A stretch of 64,000 nucleotides of DNA from Leptodontidium sp. MPI-SDFR-AT-0119 (lineage: Eukaryota > Ascomycota > Leotiomycetes > Helotiales > Leptodontidiaceae): positions 2,852,001 through 2,916,000 of the forward strand of contig JAHLEZ010000003.1 of NCBI GenBank assembly GCA_020726505.1. The letters are read 5' to 3'. Below the pieces are notes generated by a model. That model ran no database searches, had not been told where the DNA came from, and saw only the letters and a list, made by a program, of their open reading frames with translations. Of this stretch, positions 22,046 through 33,977 are shown in pieces. Both the position numbers and the translations under genes were made by a program. The first letter of the stretch is position 1; each line of letters begins with the position of its first letter.

Positions 22046-22977
22046 TGGAGGTATATGGCTGATGATGGCTTCAAACCTGCGCTCGTTAGGAAGCCATGGC
22101 CATCTGCTTCAAGTATGTCTTCATGACAAAGATTATCTTCCCAAAGGACAGACATTTCCGGCTCATAAGAGTATTTTCTCGCAAAACCTTCAGATATGTA
22201 CAGTACCCATAATCATTGTTATTCATAGACACCTAGGAACAGTACAGATACGTTTGGACAAGAGAACGCAGAAGACCATGTCTCTAGGTTTCCTGTCTTA
22301 CTCGAGTAGTGAATTTCAAACACCTTCTAGACTCCCAGATTCCATAGACAAGGGGAGGCTACTGGTTGCAAAAAAGGTGAATCACACCATCACATGAAAT
22401 TGGGACATTCCTACCTACCTAGGTAGTTACCTACATACGGTGTAATGCAACCGAGTTTAAAGCCACCTCGTTCTTCCATTTATATATGCTCATCTCTCCA
22501 ATTCTAGCGACTTCTAACCCCAAGGCAGGGTCTTCACCCACTGCAAATCAATCCTTTCAGGCCGCCTCACTTCAAAAAGCCTCTCTCAGCTCCAAGAAGT
22601 AAACATTAAACGGATTTGCGCCTCGTATCTATCGAGATTTTCCTTCCTGAAGGTCTTCAAAGTTCGCTAGAAGGAAGAGCAACGGCATCATTGTCCATGT
22701 TGATCTGATCATAGCTCGGCACAAAGGTAAAGAGCCATCAAAATTTCCATGTTTTTGACCCTAACAATACTGATTATTCTCCAATAGCCTCAAACACGTC
22801 GGCCAACTTCCTCTCGCATAAGTCAACCTCTTTACTCACACACAAGCCCGAGCCAAAGGATGCAGGGCCCGAACACTTCCTCAGAATCCTCAACATGTTC
22901 TGGGGCTAGGGGTTGCTGTACAATCAGAGTAAGTTATGTTCTTTGCAGATGATAATCGATCGGCACGAGAACACGCC
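22046..22977. other. Intergenic or unresolved region
   Basis: About 930 bp between two broken reading frames. A frame at about 22793-22906 reads like protein (for example HKPEPKDAGPEHFLRIL) and ends at a TAG at 22907-22909; it may be an upstream part of the decayed gene that follows. The sequence CCTACCTAGGTAG near 22417 is a short palindrome. Nothing firm can be assigned. Confidence 0.4.
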
Positions 22978-23561
22978 TGACGAAGAGTCTTCGACCCAAA
23001 CATTCGCACTCAGCCGAATCCACTCTTTCTCGATCTGCGTCCTTGGAGACGGCTCATTGAATTCCAAGTCCCCTCACCACGGTCTACAGAACTTACTCCG
23101 CAAGGTCGCTCTCCATGCTGTGACTGCCGATTGACACTTAATGGCCATTTCGCTTGGACGTCTCTTCGACAAAGGAGCGCCTATGTACTGGATCGTTCGG
23201 GCCATCTCTACGCATTACGAGCCGGTTCTGTTGATAAGGACGAGACAGACATGTGTGAGCTCACTTCTGACTCCGACTCCCAGTCTGGTTCCGACTACAA
23301 GAATAATTGTATTTGGAAGAAGGATCGATTCCGGCCTGTTTTTGGGAGCAAGGAGGTCATAGTCGCAAGTTCGGTCACATCACCACGCTTCATACCCAAC
23401 ATTCCAACATCGACCCTACTCTCGAGCCGGACGCATACAACTGGGAGTCCCAATTCGTAGTGACAAGTGATGAGAGTTCCGAGGATCAGATAGAGGAGCT
23501 GGGTAAGGAAGAGGTGTTGAAGGATCAGAATGACAGTGGTTCTAATCTGATTGAATGTTGA
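22978..23561 (+). pseudogene. Probable decayed gene, two frames joined by a frameshift
   Basis: After a TGA at 22978-22980 a frame stays open for about 127 codons to near 23360 (LFLDLRPWRRLIEFQ; RSPCCDCRLTLNGHFAW; SDSDSQSGSDYK). From about 23340 a different frame continues in equally protein-like style (HSNIDPTLEPDAYNWESQF; DESSEDQIEELGKEEVL) to a TGA at 23559-23561. The two would join into one reading by a single-base change in the T5 run at 23339-23343. The sequence upstream of the TGA may also belong to it. A short intron at the junction cannot be fully excluded, but none with good signals is visible. The product is not recognised. Confidence 0.42.
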
Positions 23562-24226
23562 CCGGGAATGTGGTGCAATTGAAGGAGTAGAAGTTTGAGT
23601 TTTTTTTCTCTTTTGAGAATGGCAACTTAATCCGACCGTTGTCCAGCGACATTGAAACTGCATTCGATCCTGATTGATATATAAGATAAATGAGCTACTT
23701 GTATTTACAACTGAATTCGAATCAAGTGGTAGATATAAAGGAAGAGACGTCGTTGCATCTGGGTTGCAATGTGGGGTTAGCGGCTTGGCAGCAGAATGAG
23801 TGGCATCAGCAGCCTACACTGGAGTAACCGTTTTTTTTTCCCTGTAAAAAGAGAGGCTTAGCTGAATCTATATGCCCTGCTGGAGGTCTTCCATGCCTAC
23901 CAAAATGAGTCGTCAATTTTCAACATTATTCTTTGAGAAAGACCTGTTCAGCGAGAAAAGAAACAATCTCACCATGCACTGATTGAAAGCGAAAAATGGG
24001 GATTTGATTTGCTCAAACTACGACATCGCTTGCAGCAGTCAAAGTAGTAAATGCATAAGTGTCTAAAACCAATAAATTATTATCGCCTTAATAACTCGAA
24101 TCAGAAAACAAAACGAGAGATGTTGCTTTCCCCTTAGCTTCCTTCTCGAGTCAACACAGCTTCATGCTTAAGCGAGGGTTAAGCGAGCCCCTGACAGCAA
24201 AAAAATGAAAGCCAATGTGCTTGTCG
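23562..24226. other. AT-rich intergenic region
   Basis: About 665 bp between two convergent broken genes. It has T- and A-rich tracts (for example near 23831-23840). No feature is supported. Confidence 0.5.
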
Positions 24227-25187
24227 TCAACACTCTGTTATAAAAATTGTCTGTGCTCGAAGCCCATCAGATGCCTCAACCTTTGACCGTGCAGCCTCCA
24301 AATCTGCGTTGGCTTTCTTCAGCTCAGCGGTATTGGTCCGAATGGTCTAGTCGCTGTCGTTCTTTGCCAGGCGGTCTACTTCCGTTGCCGAAGTCAACTT
24401 CTCCACGGCTTCGTCCCGCTTTCCCTCGAAATACTCGGCCTTGCGCTTCTCCGCCTTCACGTCACTATCAAAATGGGTCTTTTGAGTCGCCATGGACGTC
24501 TCCAATGCCCTCGTCTCTGACTCCAGTGATCGAATGCTTTTCCCTCAGCGAATCGACAAGCCTGTTGTCCATGACAGGTACTGGCTGCTTCAATCTCTCT
24601 TCCAGGAACTCTTTCAGTCGAGATGTAATCTGCTCTGCACTGACAGAATCATTCCCGGCGTTTTTCAGTGCTTGATTCTCCTCGGCGAGTTTGATGTTCT
24701 CGAGGTGCAGCCGGTTCGTCTCGCGCTCAATCCGAGCCTGAATCTGGGCCAGGATTCCCTGAGCCTCCGGGAGAAGCTTCCCAATTGTCTCTTGAATGGC
24801 CGTTCGACGCAGTCTGAGCTTCTCTTTCTGGGCATACTTGCGATCCCCCCATTCCTTGAGCAGTCTCTGGCTTGATTCAATGAGACCTTTTCCTTGCTCG
24901 ATGGCGGCGAACCCCTCATCAATCTCCTTGTTCAACACCTCAAGAGAAGGGAGCGCCTGCCCATCCTCCAACATGGCCTCCAACTTATCCTTGGCAACTT
25001 CAAGCCTGTGATACGAGATGGCAAGCTGGCGAGTGAATTGGCCAATCGATAGGGTGTGGGCAATATCCCGATCGAATGCATCCTCTCCCTTTTTCAACTT
25101 CCGCTTGGGAGCAGAGGATTTCTGGGCTTTGGCAGGTGCTGAACATGTCTTGGCCAGAGAGAATGGGTTTGTCGTGTTTCCAGACAT
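24227..25187 (-). pseudogene. Coiled-coil protein gene with frameshift and nonsense codon
   Basis: On the minus strand the ATG at 25187 (MSGNTTNPFSLAK) begins about 217 codons of clear coiled-coil protein (LKKGEDAFDRDIAHTLSIG; ARIERETNRLHLENIKLAEE; RLKEFLEERLKQP). At the A4 run 24540-24537 the character changes abruptly: the original frame runs into an unrelated 21-residue tail and stops at 24468, while the next frame takes over the heptad pattern at once (IRSLESETRALETSM; VKAEKRKAEYFEGKRDEAVEKL). That second frame meets a TAG at 24349-24347, after which coiled-coil coding resumes (TAELKKANADLEAARSKVEA) and ends at 24227. The simplest reading is a gene with a one-base frameshift and one nonsense mutation. 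A truncated 239-aa protein could still be made. No intron with plausible signals spans the break. Confidence 0.72.
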
Positions 25188-26284
25188 TGTAAATAAGTTT
25201 CGGCGAGAAAAAAGTTCTACGCCTTTGCAAAGCACACTAATTAAAATGCACTCTGCGGGGGTGCCCGTGGGCGTTGTGGTTGCTCCACTACCGTAGGTAG
25301 TTTCCCAACCTGTCCTTCTACTACCAGAGGTAACTTCTGGACTGTCTATTCGAATCTATCCACTACGCGAGTAGCTTCAAGATGAATAAACGGCAAACGA
25401 GAGGCCAAAGAAAAAGAAGGGGACGCGTAAAAGTGGAAACAACAAGCTGAATCCTCGACGGCCTACGCCGCGAGGATGATGAGGTGTCGGTTGCCTGTAT
25501 GTGGGCAGTAAAAGAGTACCAAGTGTTGGATGAAAGTGTTGATGAAGGAGGCAAGAGAAGTGAAGCAGGGGCAGGCTTGAAATGTGTAAGTGATGCCTGG
25601 CACGCCAAGGCTTCCAATTAAGCGAACCCAGAGGTAATCAGCGTGGGCAGCTACAGCGACCTACCTCAATGTTCTGGAAATCTTTCGGGACATTGATATC
25701 CTGAGCGTGGTGATGTAAAAGCGAGACTTGCGCTTTACCGGCAGAGCAGGTGTTTGGTGGCATTGGACTTCCACAACGAAGAGTAGATTAGGAATCAAAC
25801 ATCATCTCTCTTTGAGCATCATCGTCTGTCTTGTCCTGAACTTGCCCATGAATAAAGGGAATATTGAGATGATATACGGATGTTGCGATTGATGGTAGAA
25901 AAGAGTATCACAATCGCGAGAAGCAAAGGAGAGTGGTTGATGGTACAAAATGGAGTTGTTTGGCATGCCCAGATGGAATTTAGAGTGCCAAGGGAGAGAC
26001 AGGATTGCATGCGTGTGACGTGGTTAATTTTGGCTATTGATGTAGGAGCGTTTTGGGGAAGGAGTAGTGTGAGATGTCGAAGCCGGGATCTAGGAACAGG
26101 CAGAGCGAGTGAGACTTGACGGGAGATCAAATACTACATTATACTTGTCCAAACATTTATCTACAAGACTGTATCAAAACCATGCGCCATGCAATATATA
26201 TAGACAGGACAATTCGACAAAACAAACTCTCTGTTTGATGCAATTTTATCTTCCCCGTCCCTTGCCAATTTTCCATTCTGCAAT
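25188..26284. other. Intergenic region
   Basis: About 1.1 kb between the start of the broken coiled-coil gene and the 3' end of the ABC transporter. Frames up to 103 codons are present, none supported. GTAGGTAGTTT and CTACCAGAGGTAACTTCTGG near 25291-25340 are small imperfect palindromes. Confidence 0.5.
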
Positions 26285-29200
26285 TCACTTTCCATCCCGA
26301 ATCAACGCTTCCAACTTCTCCCTCTCTCCACTCTCTGCAACCATACTTTTGAACACCCCGTTCTCCAACGCGAAAAGCTCTTTCGGGCTCCCAAATTCCT
26401 CGACTTTGCCTTCACCCATGACGAGGATCTTGTCGAAATCAGCGATAGTACTGAGGCGATGCGCGATCACGATGAGTGTGGAATCGTCAAACTCCTCACG
26501 GATACTCCTTTGAATCAAAGCATCGGTGGCCATGTCAACGGCGGATGTCGCTTCGTCGAGAACCATGATCTTGGGACGGGAGACAATCGCTCGTGCCAGG
26601 CAAAGAAGTTGGCGTTGGCCTTGGGAGAGGTTGAGACCTCCTTCTGAGATCGGGGAGTGCAGTGATGTGAAAGGGTTCTTATTCAGGTTGATGTTGGGAT
26701 TTGGTGAGCTTGTTCCATCTAGTATGGGTGTCGAAGATCCGGTCGTGATGATGGCGTGGGTGATTGACTCCGCTTCTTCTGCGGAGACGAGGTGGACTCG
26801 CTGAAGAGCATCGCGAAGCTCGATATCTTCGTGCTCGTCGAATGCATCGAGATTGCTGCGGACTGTGCCGCTGAACAGTACTGGGTCCTGTGGGATGATA
26901 GCTAGTCTTGACCTGAGGGCGTGGAGTTTTATTTTGGAGATATCCAGTCCGTCGATGTGGATGGATCCTTCTCTTGCCTCTAGGAAACGGAACAATGCTA
27001 AAGTGAGTGAAGATTTACCAGCTCCCGTACGACCCACAACTCCAATGCGCTCATTGCGTTTGACGGAGAAGGTGAGACCTCTCAAGACTGGGGGTAAGTC
27101 TGGTGCATAACCGACGACGAGATCATTGACTTCCAACCTTCCCTCACTTGGCCATGCAGCAGGTGGATCTGCACCTTCGAGGGATTCGGTGGGTAGGTTG
27201 CTGTACTCGATGACTCTCTCAGCGGCGTTCATATCCAACTCAAGATTCGTGTAGTGTCTAATGGTCCAGATGACGACTTGCCCATACTCGAGTGCAAAAC
27301 TGAGAGCAAATCCAGCAAGTGATGCATCGATCCCTCCAATCAACAGGATCATGATGGCGACAAAGGTAGCGAAAAATCCTCCGACGGCAGACATCCTCCA
27401 TCCCATCCACCTGTTGAAGGCCCAGAGATGCCAGAAAGACGTAGAGTGATCGTCGATTTTGCGGAACATGCGGGCGATGTATACATCACACTTGTCGAAG
27501 GCGCGGATGGTGCCTACTCCTGTGAGAGCACTACCAAATTGTTCGAAGACGGGAGATTTGGCGTTGGATTCGAGGCGTTTGACTTCGCGGGCGCCGGAGA
27601 GGTAGATGCGTGCGATTTGGATGCAGATTGCTAGGAGGGTGACGGAAAGGAGAATCACGTAGGGAGAAACGAAGATTCTGCGAGCATTAGCTTATGCGGA
27701 GGAGAGAAGGGAAGAACTTACCCTGCGACGATGACACCGATCAAACGGAAGAGATTGTTGGCACCGAATCCGATATCATTGGCTAGACGAGAGTCGACAA
27801 CATTGAAGTCTGCTGTGAATCTATTCAAGATTCTTCCTAATGGGACTGTGTCCATCCATCGAAGTGGCGTTCGAAGAATTGTAAAGCTCAATCTGTCAAA
27901 CATGCGTCTAGATGCTCGGATGGATCCCGTGAAGATGAAGTAATATCTGAAAAGGCCGACGATGATTGTCCCAATGGAGAATGCGACATAGATACCTAGA
28001 TAATACTTCAGATTTTCGGATTGTGCGTCGGTGGCAGTGAGAGTGGTGTTGGGTTGATAAGGGGAGAGGTCGTGAACTTGGTAAGAGTAGGCAAACGAAT
28101 GTGCCATGCTAGTATGTCGTTTCTCGTTGCTCCCGGTCCAAAGTCTGATCCACCAAGCACGCCCTGCAAAGTCAGTACAGCATTCCAAAAGCATTGGATA
28201 AACTAACCTGTTACTAGAATCTGCAGCAAGGAGAATGCCACCAGAGCAGTGATCCAGAAGGGCCATCCTCCACTAAACTTCATATAATCCAGGTAAATCC
28301 TCGTCTTGACACGGCCTTGCTCTCTGAGCTCATCCTCAACGAACTTCTTCGGGGCCTTCTTTGAGTCCACCTTCTTCAACGCCTCCCCAATTTCAGTAGA
28401 ATCCCCATTCGAGGACTCTGCGGAGTTGACTGCGGTTGGATCTTCATCTTCCACGATTTCTGATTCGACTTCCTCGTGGCTGATGATTTGTTGGAGTGTT
28501 CCATCATTTTCAAGTTCAGAGACCAATCCCGCCTGAGCGATAGTGCCATCGCCAAGTTCTACAATATACTTTGTTTTTGACGCACAGAGTGCGACGTGAT
28601 GGGTGACAAGAATCCTGGTACGACCGACTCCTAGCTCTCCTGTCAAACCCTTCTCGAAGATGAATCGTCCGACATGCGCGTCGACGGCACTGAATATGTC
28701 ATCTAGAACCAATATTCCAGCACGAGAGTACAAAGCTCGAGCGAATGTCACTCTCCATCGCTGCCCGCCGCTCAAATTAATTCCGTTTGCTCCAATCTCA
28801 GTTGCTTCGCCGTCCGTGAGCATTTCCAAGTCCTTCTTCAGTGCGCAAACCTCAATGACTTTCTGATATCTGTACTCGTCGTATGGAAGCCCGAATAGGA
28901 TATTGTCTTTGATACTTGCGTTTTCAATCCAAGGAATCTGTGCAACGAATGCAACGGCTGACGGGATGATCCAGTTATCTTTGTTCGCTAAGTGATCATG
29001 TCGGTCTCGGGTCTGTGGTGGTTGAGGTACATTGATCTTGCCAGACAGAAGATCGACTTCTCCAAGTATCGCTGCGAGAAGGAGACTCTTTCCCGTACCA
29101 GTCTTCCCACTCACAACGCTCAGTTCGTTCTCTGGAAAGGAAACATTGACATTTCGAAGAACGTACCGCAGATCATCGTCTTCCTTCTCTTCATCTGACG

Positions 29201-31130
29201 GCCATGCAATCGAGGCATCTTCGAAGGATATGTTTGGGGCATCGTTGGTATTCTTCGAAATCTCCGGAGCAGCCAAGTACTTCTCGATTCTCTCCACGGA
29301 GATGAAAGCATCGATCAGATCCGTGGTCAGCTCTGGGATGACAGCAAGAGTCACCTCCAAACTGGCAAATACACCAATTGCTGTAAAGGCAACCGATGGT
29401 GTCAATTCTCCGTATTTCCATGCATATACGGCGAGTGAAGTTGCAGCTAGAGCAATTGGACTTGAGATCCAACAGAAAAGCAAGAAAGTATCGGACACGA
29501 AAACATTCCACTGCTCTTCCAATTCCTTTCGTCGCACCTTTCCGATCTTCTCGTGCCAATTAGCTTCCAAGGCAGAGAACTTTATCTGTCGGATACCCTG
29601 CAGTGCTTCGGTTACAACTCCCATCTTGGTATCTCTGACCTTCATAAGTCGATCCTGAGCAGCGGCATATCTTCTGCTAAAGAAGATATTGAGAGGAATT
29701 GTCAGAGACATGGCCAAGAAACCGCAGAGCAGTGCTTGCCATCCGATGATGCTGAGCAGAAAGGCGAAAGAGACAACCAATTTGAACAGACTGCCTGGGA
29801 AGTAATTGTTAAAGGAGCAGAAATCTGCAACTCGCTTGGCATCAACACCAATCAGATTAACAGTGCTCTGTTTTCCTTTGGGATCGTCGTCCTCTTCAAC
29901 AAGCTCCAGCTTATCCCCTGCAACCGCATCTTGTGATGCATCAGCCATGTCTGGACCTTGAGAGAACTCCTTTTTTGTCGATTTGGAAGCCCCTTTGACA
30001 TCCTTGCGCCTCATTGCCTTTTGGAAAATCAGAGCTGCCAACTGAGCACGGATCGGAATGGCGACTTCAGACCAGGAGATCCAGAAAAGCCAGGATTCGA
30101 TCCACGCAGCTCCAATAGTTGCGATTGTCAAAGTGACAACCCAGATCCATGCCTCGAAGCTGACTGTATCTCCTGGTAGTCGTTTTTCCAGGATCTTCAA
30201 AATGTGGTAGGTCACAAATTGAGGGGCAAAATTCCCGAATGCTTGGATTAGAGTCAAGAACCATTGGACGACGAAGGACCATTTATGAGCTAAGAATATC
30301 TCAACCCAAAGCCTCCTCTCGTGAGTTGTCGCCGCCCATGCTTCACTGAGATCTTTTGAGCGCGTGTACTGGTCCATTTTTGGCAAATCTTCCAGCTCCA
30401 GACGATTCTTCGTCCTCGAGAGAACAAGGAGATGTTCAACCCACGAGAAGGTATACCTTCCCAGGGCAGAGACCGTGTACATCCCATCAACTGGAACGCC
30501 ATCGTGGAAAACCTCCGGTCTTCTAGGTAACGAAATGCTGAAAAATACGACCAAACTGACGAGACCGAGCTGAGCTATCCGAAGACCAATTTGCTCGGAT
30601 GTACCAAAACTCTCGCCGGGTGGTGTTTGTCGAGCAATGAGTCCATCTTGAAACAAGAGCACAGCCAGAAGGAAAATGGAAGAAAGTGCCGAATATATTC
30701 CAAGGGTGTAACTCTTGACATAATCACGAATGAGAATGATGCCGGTCGCTTGGATCAGGATGAGAGACTAGAGGACGTCAGCACTTTGTGAAGAAGGGCA
30801 TCACGTGAACTCTACCCATTGCGCAACATTCAGCCAATTTTCGACGAACATCCAATCCCATCCTTCTATTGACCCCAGAACAGCCAGAGCAATCGATGTG
30901 GCCAGTCCAGCAACTGTGAAGATGCCAAGAAACGCTTTGGGGATTTTGGCAGAGTATTCCTCCACTGACTGCTCGGTTGCTACTCCATCTTTATCCTCGT
31001 AGATATCTGATATCGATTTCGGCCCCCGTAAGTGGGATGCGATATTGATGATGGAGGGTGAAGTGAGAAGAGCGACCAGAACAAGACCGGAGGATCCTGC
31101 AGCAAGTGATGTCGATATGTTCTCGAGCAT
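26285..31130 (-). CDS. ABCC (MRP-type) ABC transporter, full length, 1569 aa
   Basis: Four exons on the minus strand: 31130-30816, 30767-28208, 28163-27722 and 27677-26285 (introns 48, 44 and 44 bp; total 4710 nt). The order is a hydrophobic TMD0, TMD1, NBD1, TMD2, NBD2, as in MRP/Ycf1-type transporters. NBD1 has Walker A GKTGTGKS, signature LSGGQRW and Walker [13 protein letters not shown], where Asp stands at the usual catalytic Glu position, a normal asymmetry in this subfamily; its H-loop is VTHHV. NBD2 is complete: Walker [10 protein letters not shown], signature LSQGQRQ, Walker [12 protein letters not shown]-loop IAHRLST. An acidic insert ([11 protein letters not shown]) lies in TMD1 before the [13 protein letters not shown] segment. 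The family exports organic anions, conjugates or toxins from the plasma membrane or into the vacuole; the substrate here is unknown. All domains and catalytic motifs are intact. Confidence 0.95.
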
Positions 31131-33977
31131 CTTGATTGTCCTATAATTATTGAAGAGAAGACTGAGAAATGACGAGCATGCTTGGAGAAGAAGTCAAGCT
31201 TTAATGGCTGGTCTGGGTCTGGCTCACGGCACAGTCACCATGTAGAATTTCTACTGCGGAGAAGGCGAATTTTGAATGAATCAAAAATCTCTCCGTAGCT
31301 TGATCGACGTCAGACGGTATAACTTCTTCTGGGGACTATGTTGTTTTGGTGTTTCGGTAACCCAAGATGTGACTAGTGATCCTGCAGTTGAGATTGTGGT
31401 TGAGTCACCGGCGAACGAAAGGCGTGTTACGCTATGATGTGCTGTCTGGGCTGGGCAGTTTTCAGGCGGTTGGTGATATATGCAAGCGGCTGTCGTACAG
31501 ATCTTGGAAGCCCCCAGGAAAACTTCGTAAAGAGCTTCACTGAAGTGGAGGGGAGACGAAGCATTTTGAATGGCTGCTGGAGAAATGGACTAAGCGAAAG
31601 AAGAAGGTGAGTTGTGCTGTAGAGGGGCAACGGCAACGCGATCTCTCCACTATCAATCATAACTGACGAAGTTCTTTCGTTGGGGGCAAGAGAAAATTGG
31701 GATTTCTCATAGTGGATGCAACTGGAAAAAAGTTGACGAACAGGAAGTCGCTCCGGCGGTCTGTTCTGCACACCGAGATGTGGAATCTGGGGCAGCAGTG
31801 CACCGCATGAAGTGAGGAGCCCAGCCCACTACGGAAGTCCACGATATCTGTGAAGAATGGGGGTCTCGACCAGCATTCAATGCAGGGCCTCTGCTTGCAA
31901 TTGGTTAAAAATAGTCCGGACGGCATCCAGAATGAGATGTAGCCAGGGCCGGCCGGGGAGGTAAACAAAGAATGCCTTGAGAGAACGATGCAGGTTTGTG
32001 ATGCGAGCCTGCATCTGGCACTGGACTGGGCTATGGAGCGGTGAGTAGTGATTAGCAGATAGGAACAGATAGCGCTGAGATGCCAGTTAGTGGCTGTGGC
32101 TGTGACAGCGAGAAACCCCACCATGAGGCAGCTTGGTGGCATCAGTAAGTTGTAAGTGTTGCTTACAGAGCAAGCAAGCTGAGTTGCTGAGTGCTCTTGC
32201 TCATAGTGAGTAAGTAAGGCGAATCTGCAAGCTGAACAGAAAAGCATTCGGAGAGGGAATGACGGGTGGATACTGAAACAAAGGAAAAGATATGAAAAGA
32301 AGAGAGAGTGGCACGGAGAATGAGCTTGAATTTTACCTCGTTTGTTAATAACCTTCTTCAAAGCTCAGTCGTTCAAAGGCAAAAGTTCCTGGCCCAGCAT
32401 CAGCATCAGAATGTGGCCCCTGCCCTGCCCTGACTTGGCTCGGAGAACATCAATAACCTCATCTCACCAACTACAACACAATACTTAACCAACCACAATT
32501 GTATCTGCCGATCCACAAACGGGATGGTCCTTCTTGGCCGTCATCAGTGTGCCGTGTTCGTAGTGACAAGACTTGCGGGTTCTGCAGACGGATGCAAAGA
32601 GTCGACGACCCGCCAGTCTGGGTCTGAGAACTTCTGCATTTGCTGGCTGCATTGCTGCAGGCCAACGAACCATGGGCCACGGTGCATTTGAAGCACTACA
32701 ATTGAACCGGATGAGTATGCGTGGGGTTTGTACACCGCAATATTCAGGTGCATGTCCGGAGGAGGTTGGTATATAAGTGCACGAAAAAGCGGTGATCAGG
32801 GGGGATGTTGGCTTGATATCTGGTTTGAGACGGTGAGAGGTTGCCAGCCAACATTAGCTCCAGCATCAGCACCCTCTCGGCGACGAGCAGCAAGGATTAC
32901 TCAGGCCTGCGCTTAGAATATTTTTTTTTTGAATAGGGAGTGCATAGGTATCATAGGGACGAGAGAATCCTCAACGTGTATAGGAGAAAGATAAGTTCTA
33001 CAGTAACAATTGTATCATGGTTCGCGCCTGGATGAATTCTTTAATACTCGGCTACAGATTTGAGGGTCATTGGAGACCCATTGAATGTAAACAGTGGATG
33101 AGACTCTTTGGATGCACGCATTAGAATCGGTATTTACATCAACAGATTGAGACTAGTAGTGAAGGCAGAATGTACAAAATCGTGAATGCAGACTCACTAC
33201 TTATATATCTGCTTTAAGTGAAGCCTCTAAGAGGTTACAGGCCAAGACTCGTACCTTTGCGACTGCCCAGCCAGAAAAAGCGGACACCAAACCATAAATA
33301 AATACTTAAATCCACCATAGTATTACTTAAATCAACTAAAACATGCAATCAATATAATCGAATTCCTTCAGGCCGCTTTACCTGGCTTCTCCATGCTCAT
33401 TCCCTCCCGCAACGTTTGAGAACGCGAGAAAGGAGCGCTATTGCTGTTCTATTGGTGGGATGTGACAAAGCGAAGCGAAGCATGGATGTGGATGTGGATG
33501 GACGGTGGATGGCTCCTGGTCGCTCTGCTGCTGGTGCTGCTGATGGCTGATAGCGAGCACCTGCGCTGATGCACCTCCTCCTCAATCAGCTTCCAACTTC
33601 TTCAACGCCAAACCTCTCGTGCCTCACCAATTCCTCCCCCAAGACGACAAACACCCAAATCATCTCCATCAACGCGTATACCAGCCATTCAATCAATTCT
33701 ACAAACACCATCACCAGCAAACTCCACGATCATCAATACCCCCAGCTCCCTCAAGCCCAAACTCCTCCTCAAAGGGGCACAGGCACCCTGGCCACTCCGC
33801 GTCTCCTCAAACCACCACACACGACCACTCTCCCCAGCATCTACGAGAACGTTCGGAAACGAATCGATACGAAGAATTGCTTTGATCACGCCAATTTGGA
33901 GGGCTCACGTTGTCTCGAAAGAACCAGCCTCGCTGCCGCCGCATAACCTCGACGGCAGCTCCCAATCGACATCAACC
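31131..33977. other. 2.8-kb region between divergent genes
   Basis: The ABC transporter (minus) and the CAF-1 subunit (plus) diverge from here. The 5' leader of the CAF-1 gene probably occupies roughly 33570-33977, which is rich in CCAC/ATCA sequence. A 234-codon minus-strand frame at 31657-32361 is open but Ser/Cys-rich and without motifs, so I do not call it a gene. No other element is clear. Confidence 0.5.

Noticed and set aside
29032..29658. 208-codon plus-strand frame inside the ABC transporter
   Set aside because: Antisense to TMD1/NBD1 coding sequence, which is fully explained by the transporter.
31657..32361. 234-codon minus-strand frame in the gap before the CAF-1 gene
   Set aside because: Ser-, Cys- and His-rich composition without any domain, no splice extension and no similarity I recognise; most likely an accidental open frame.
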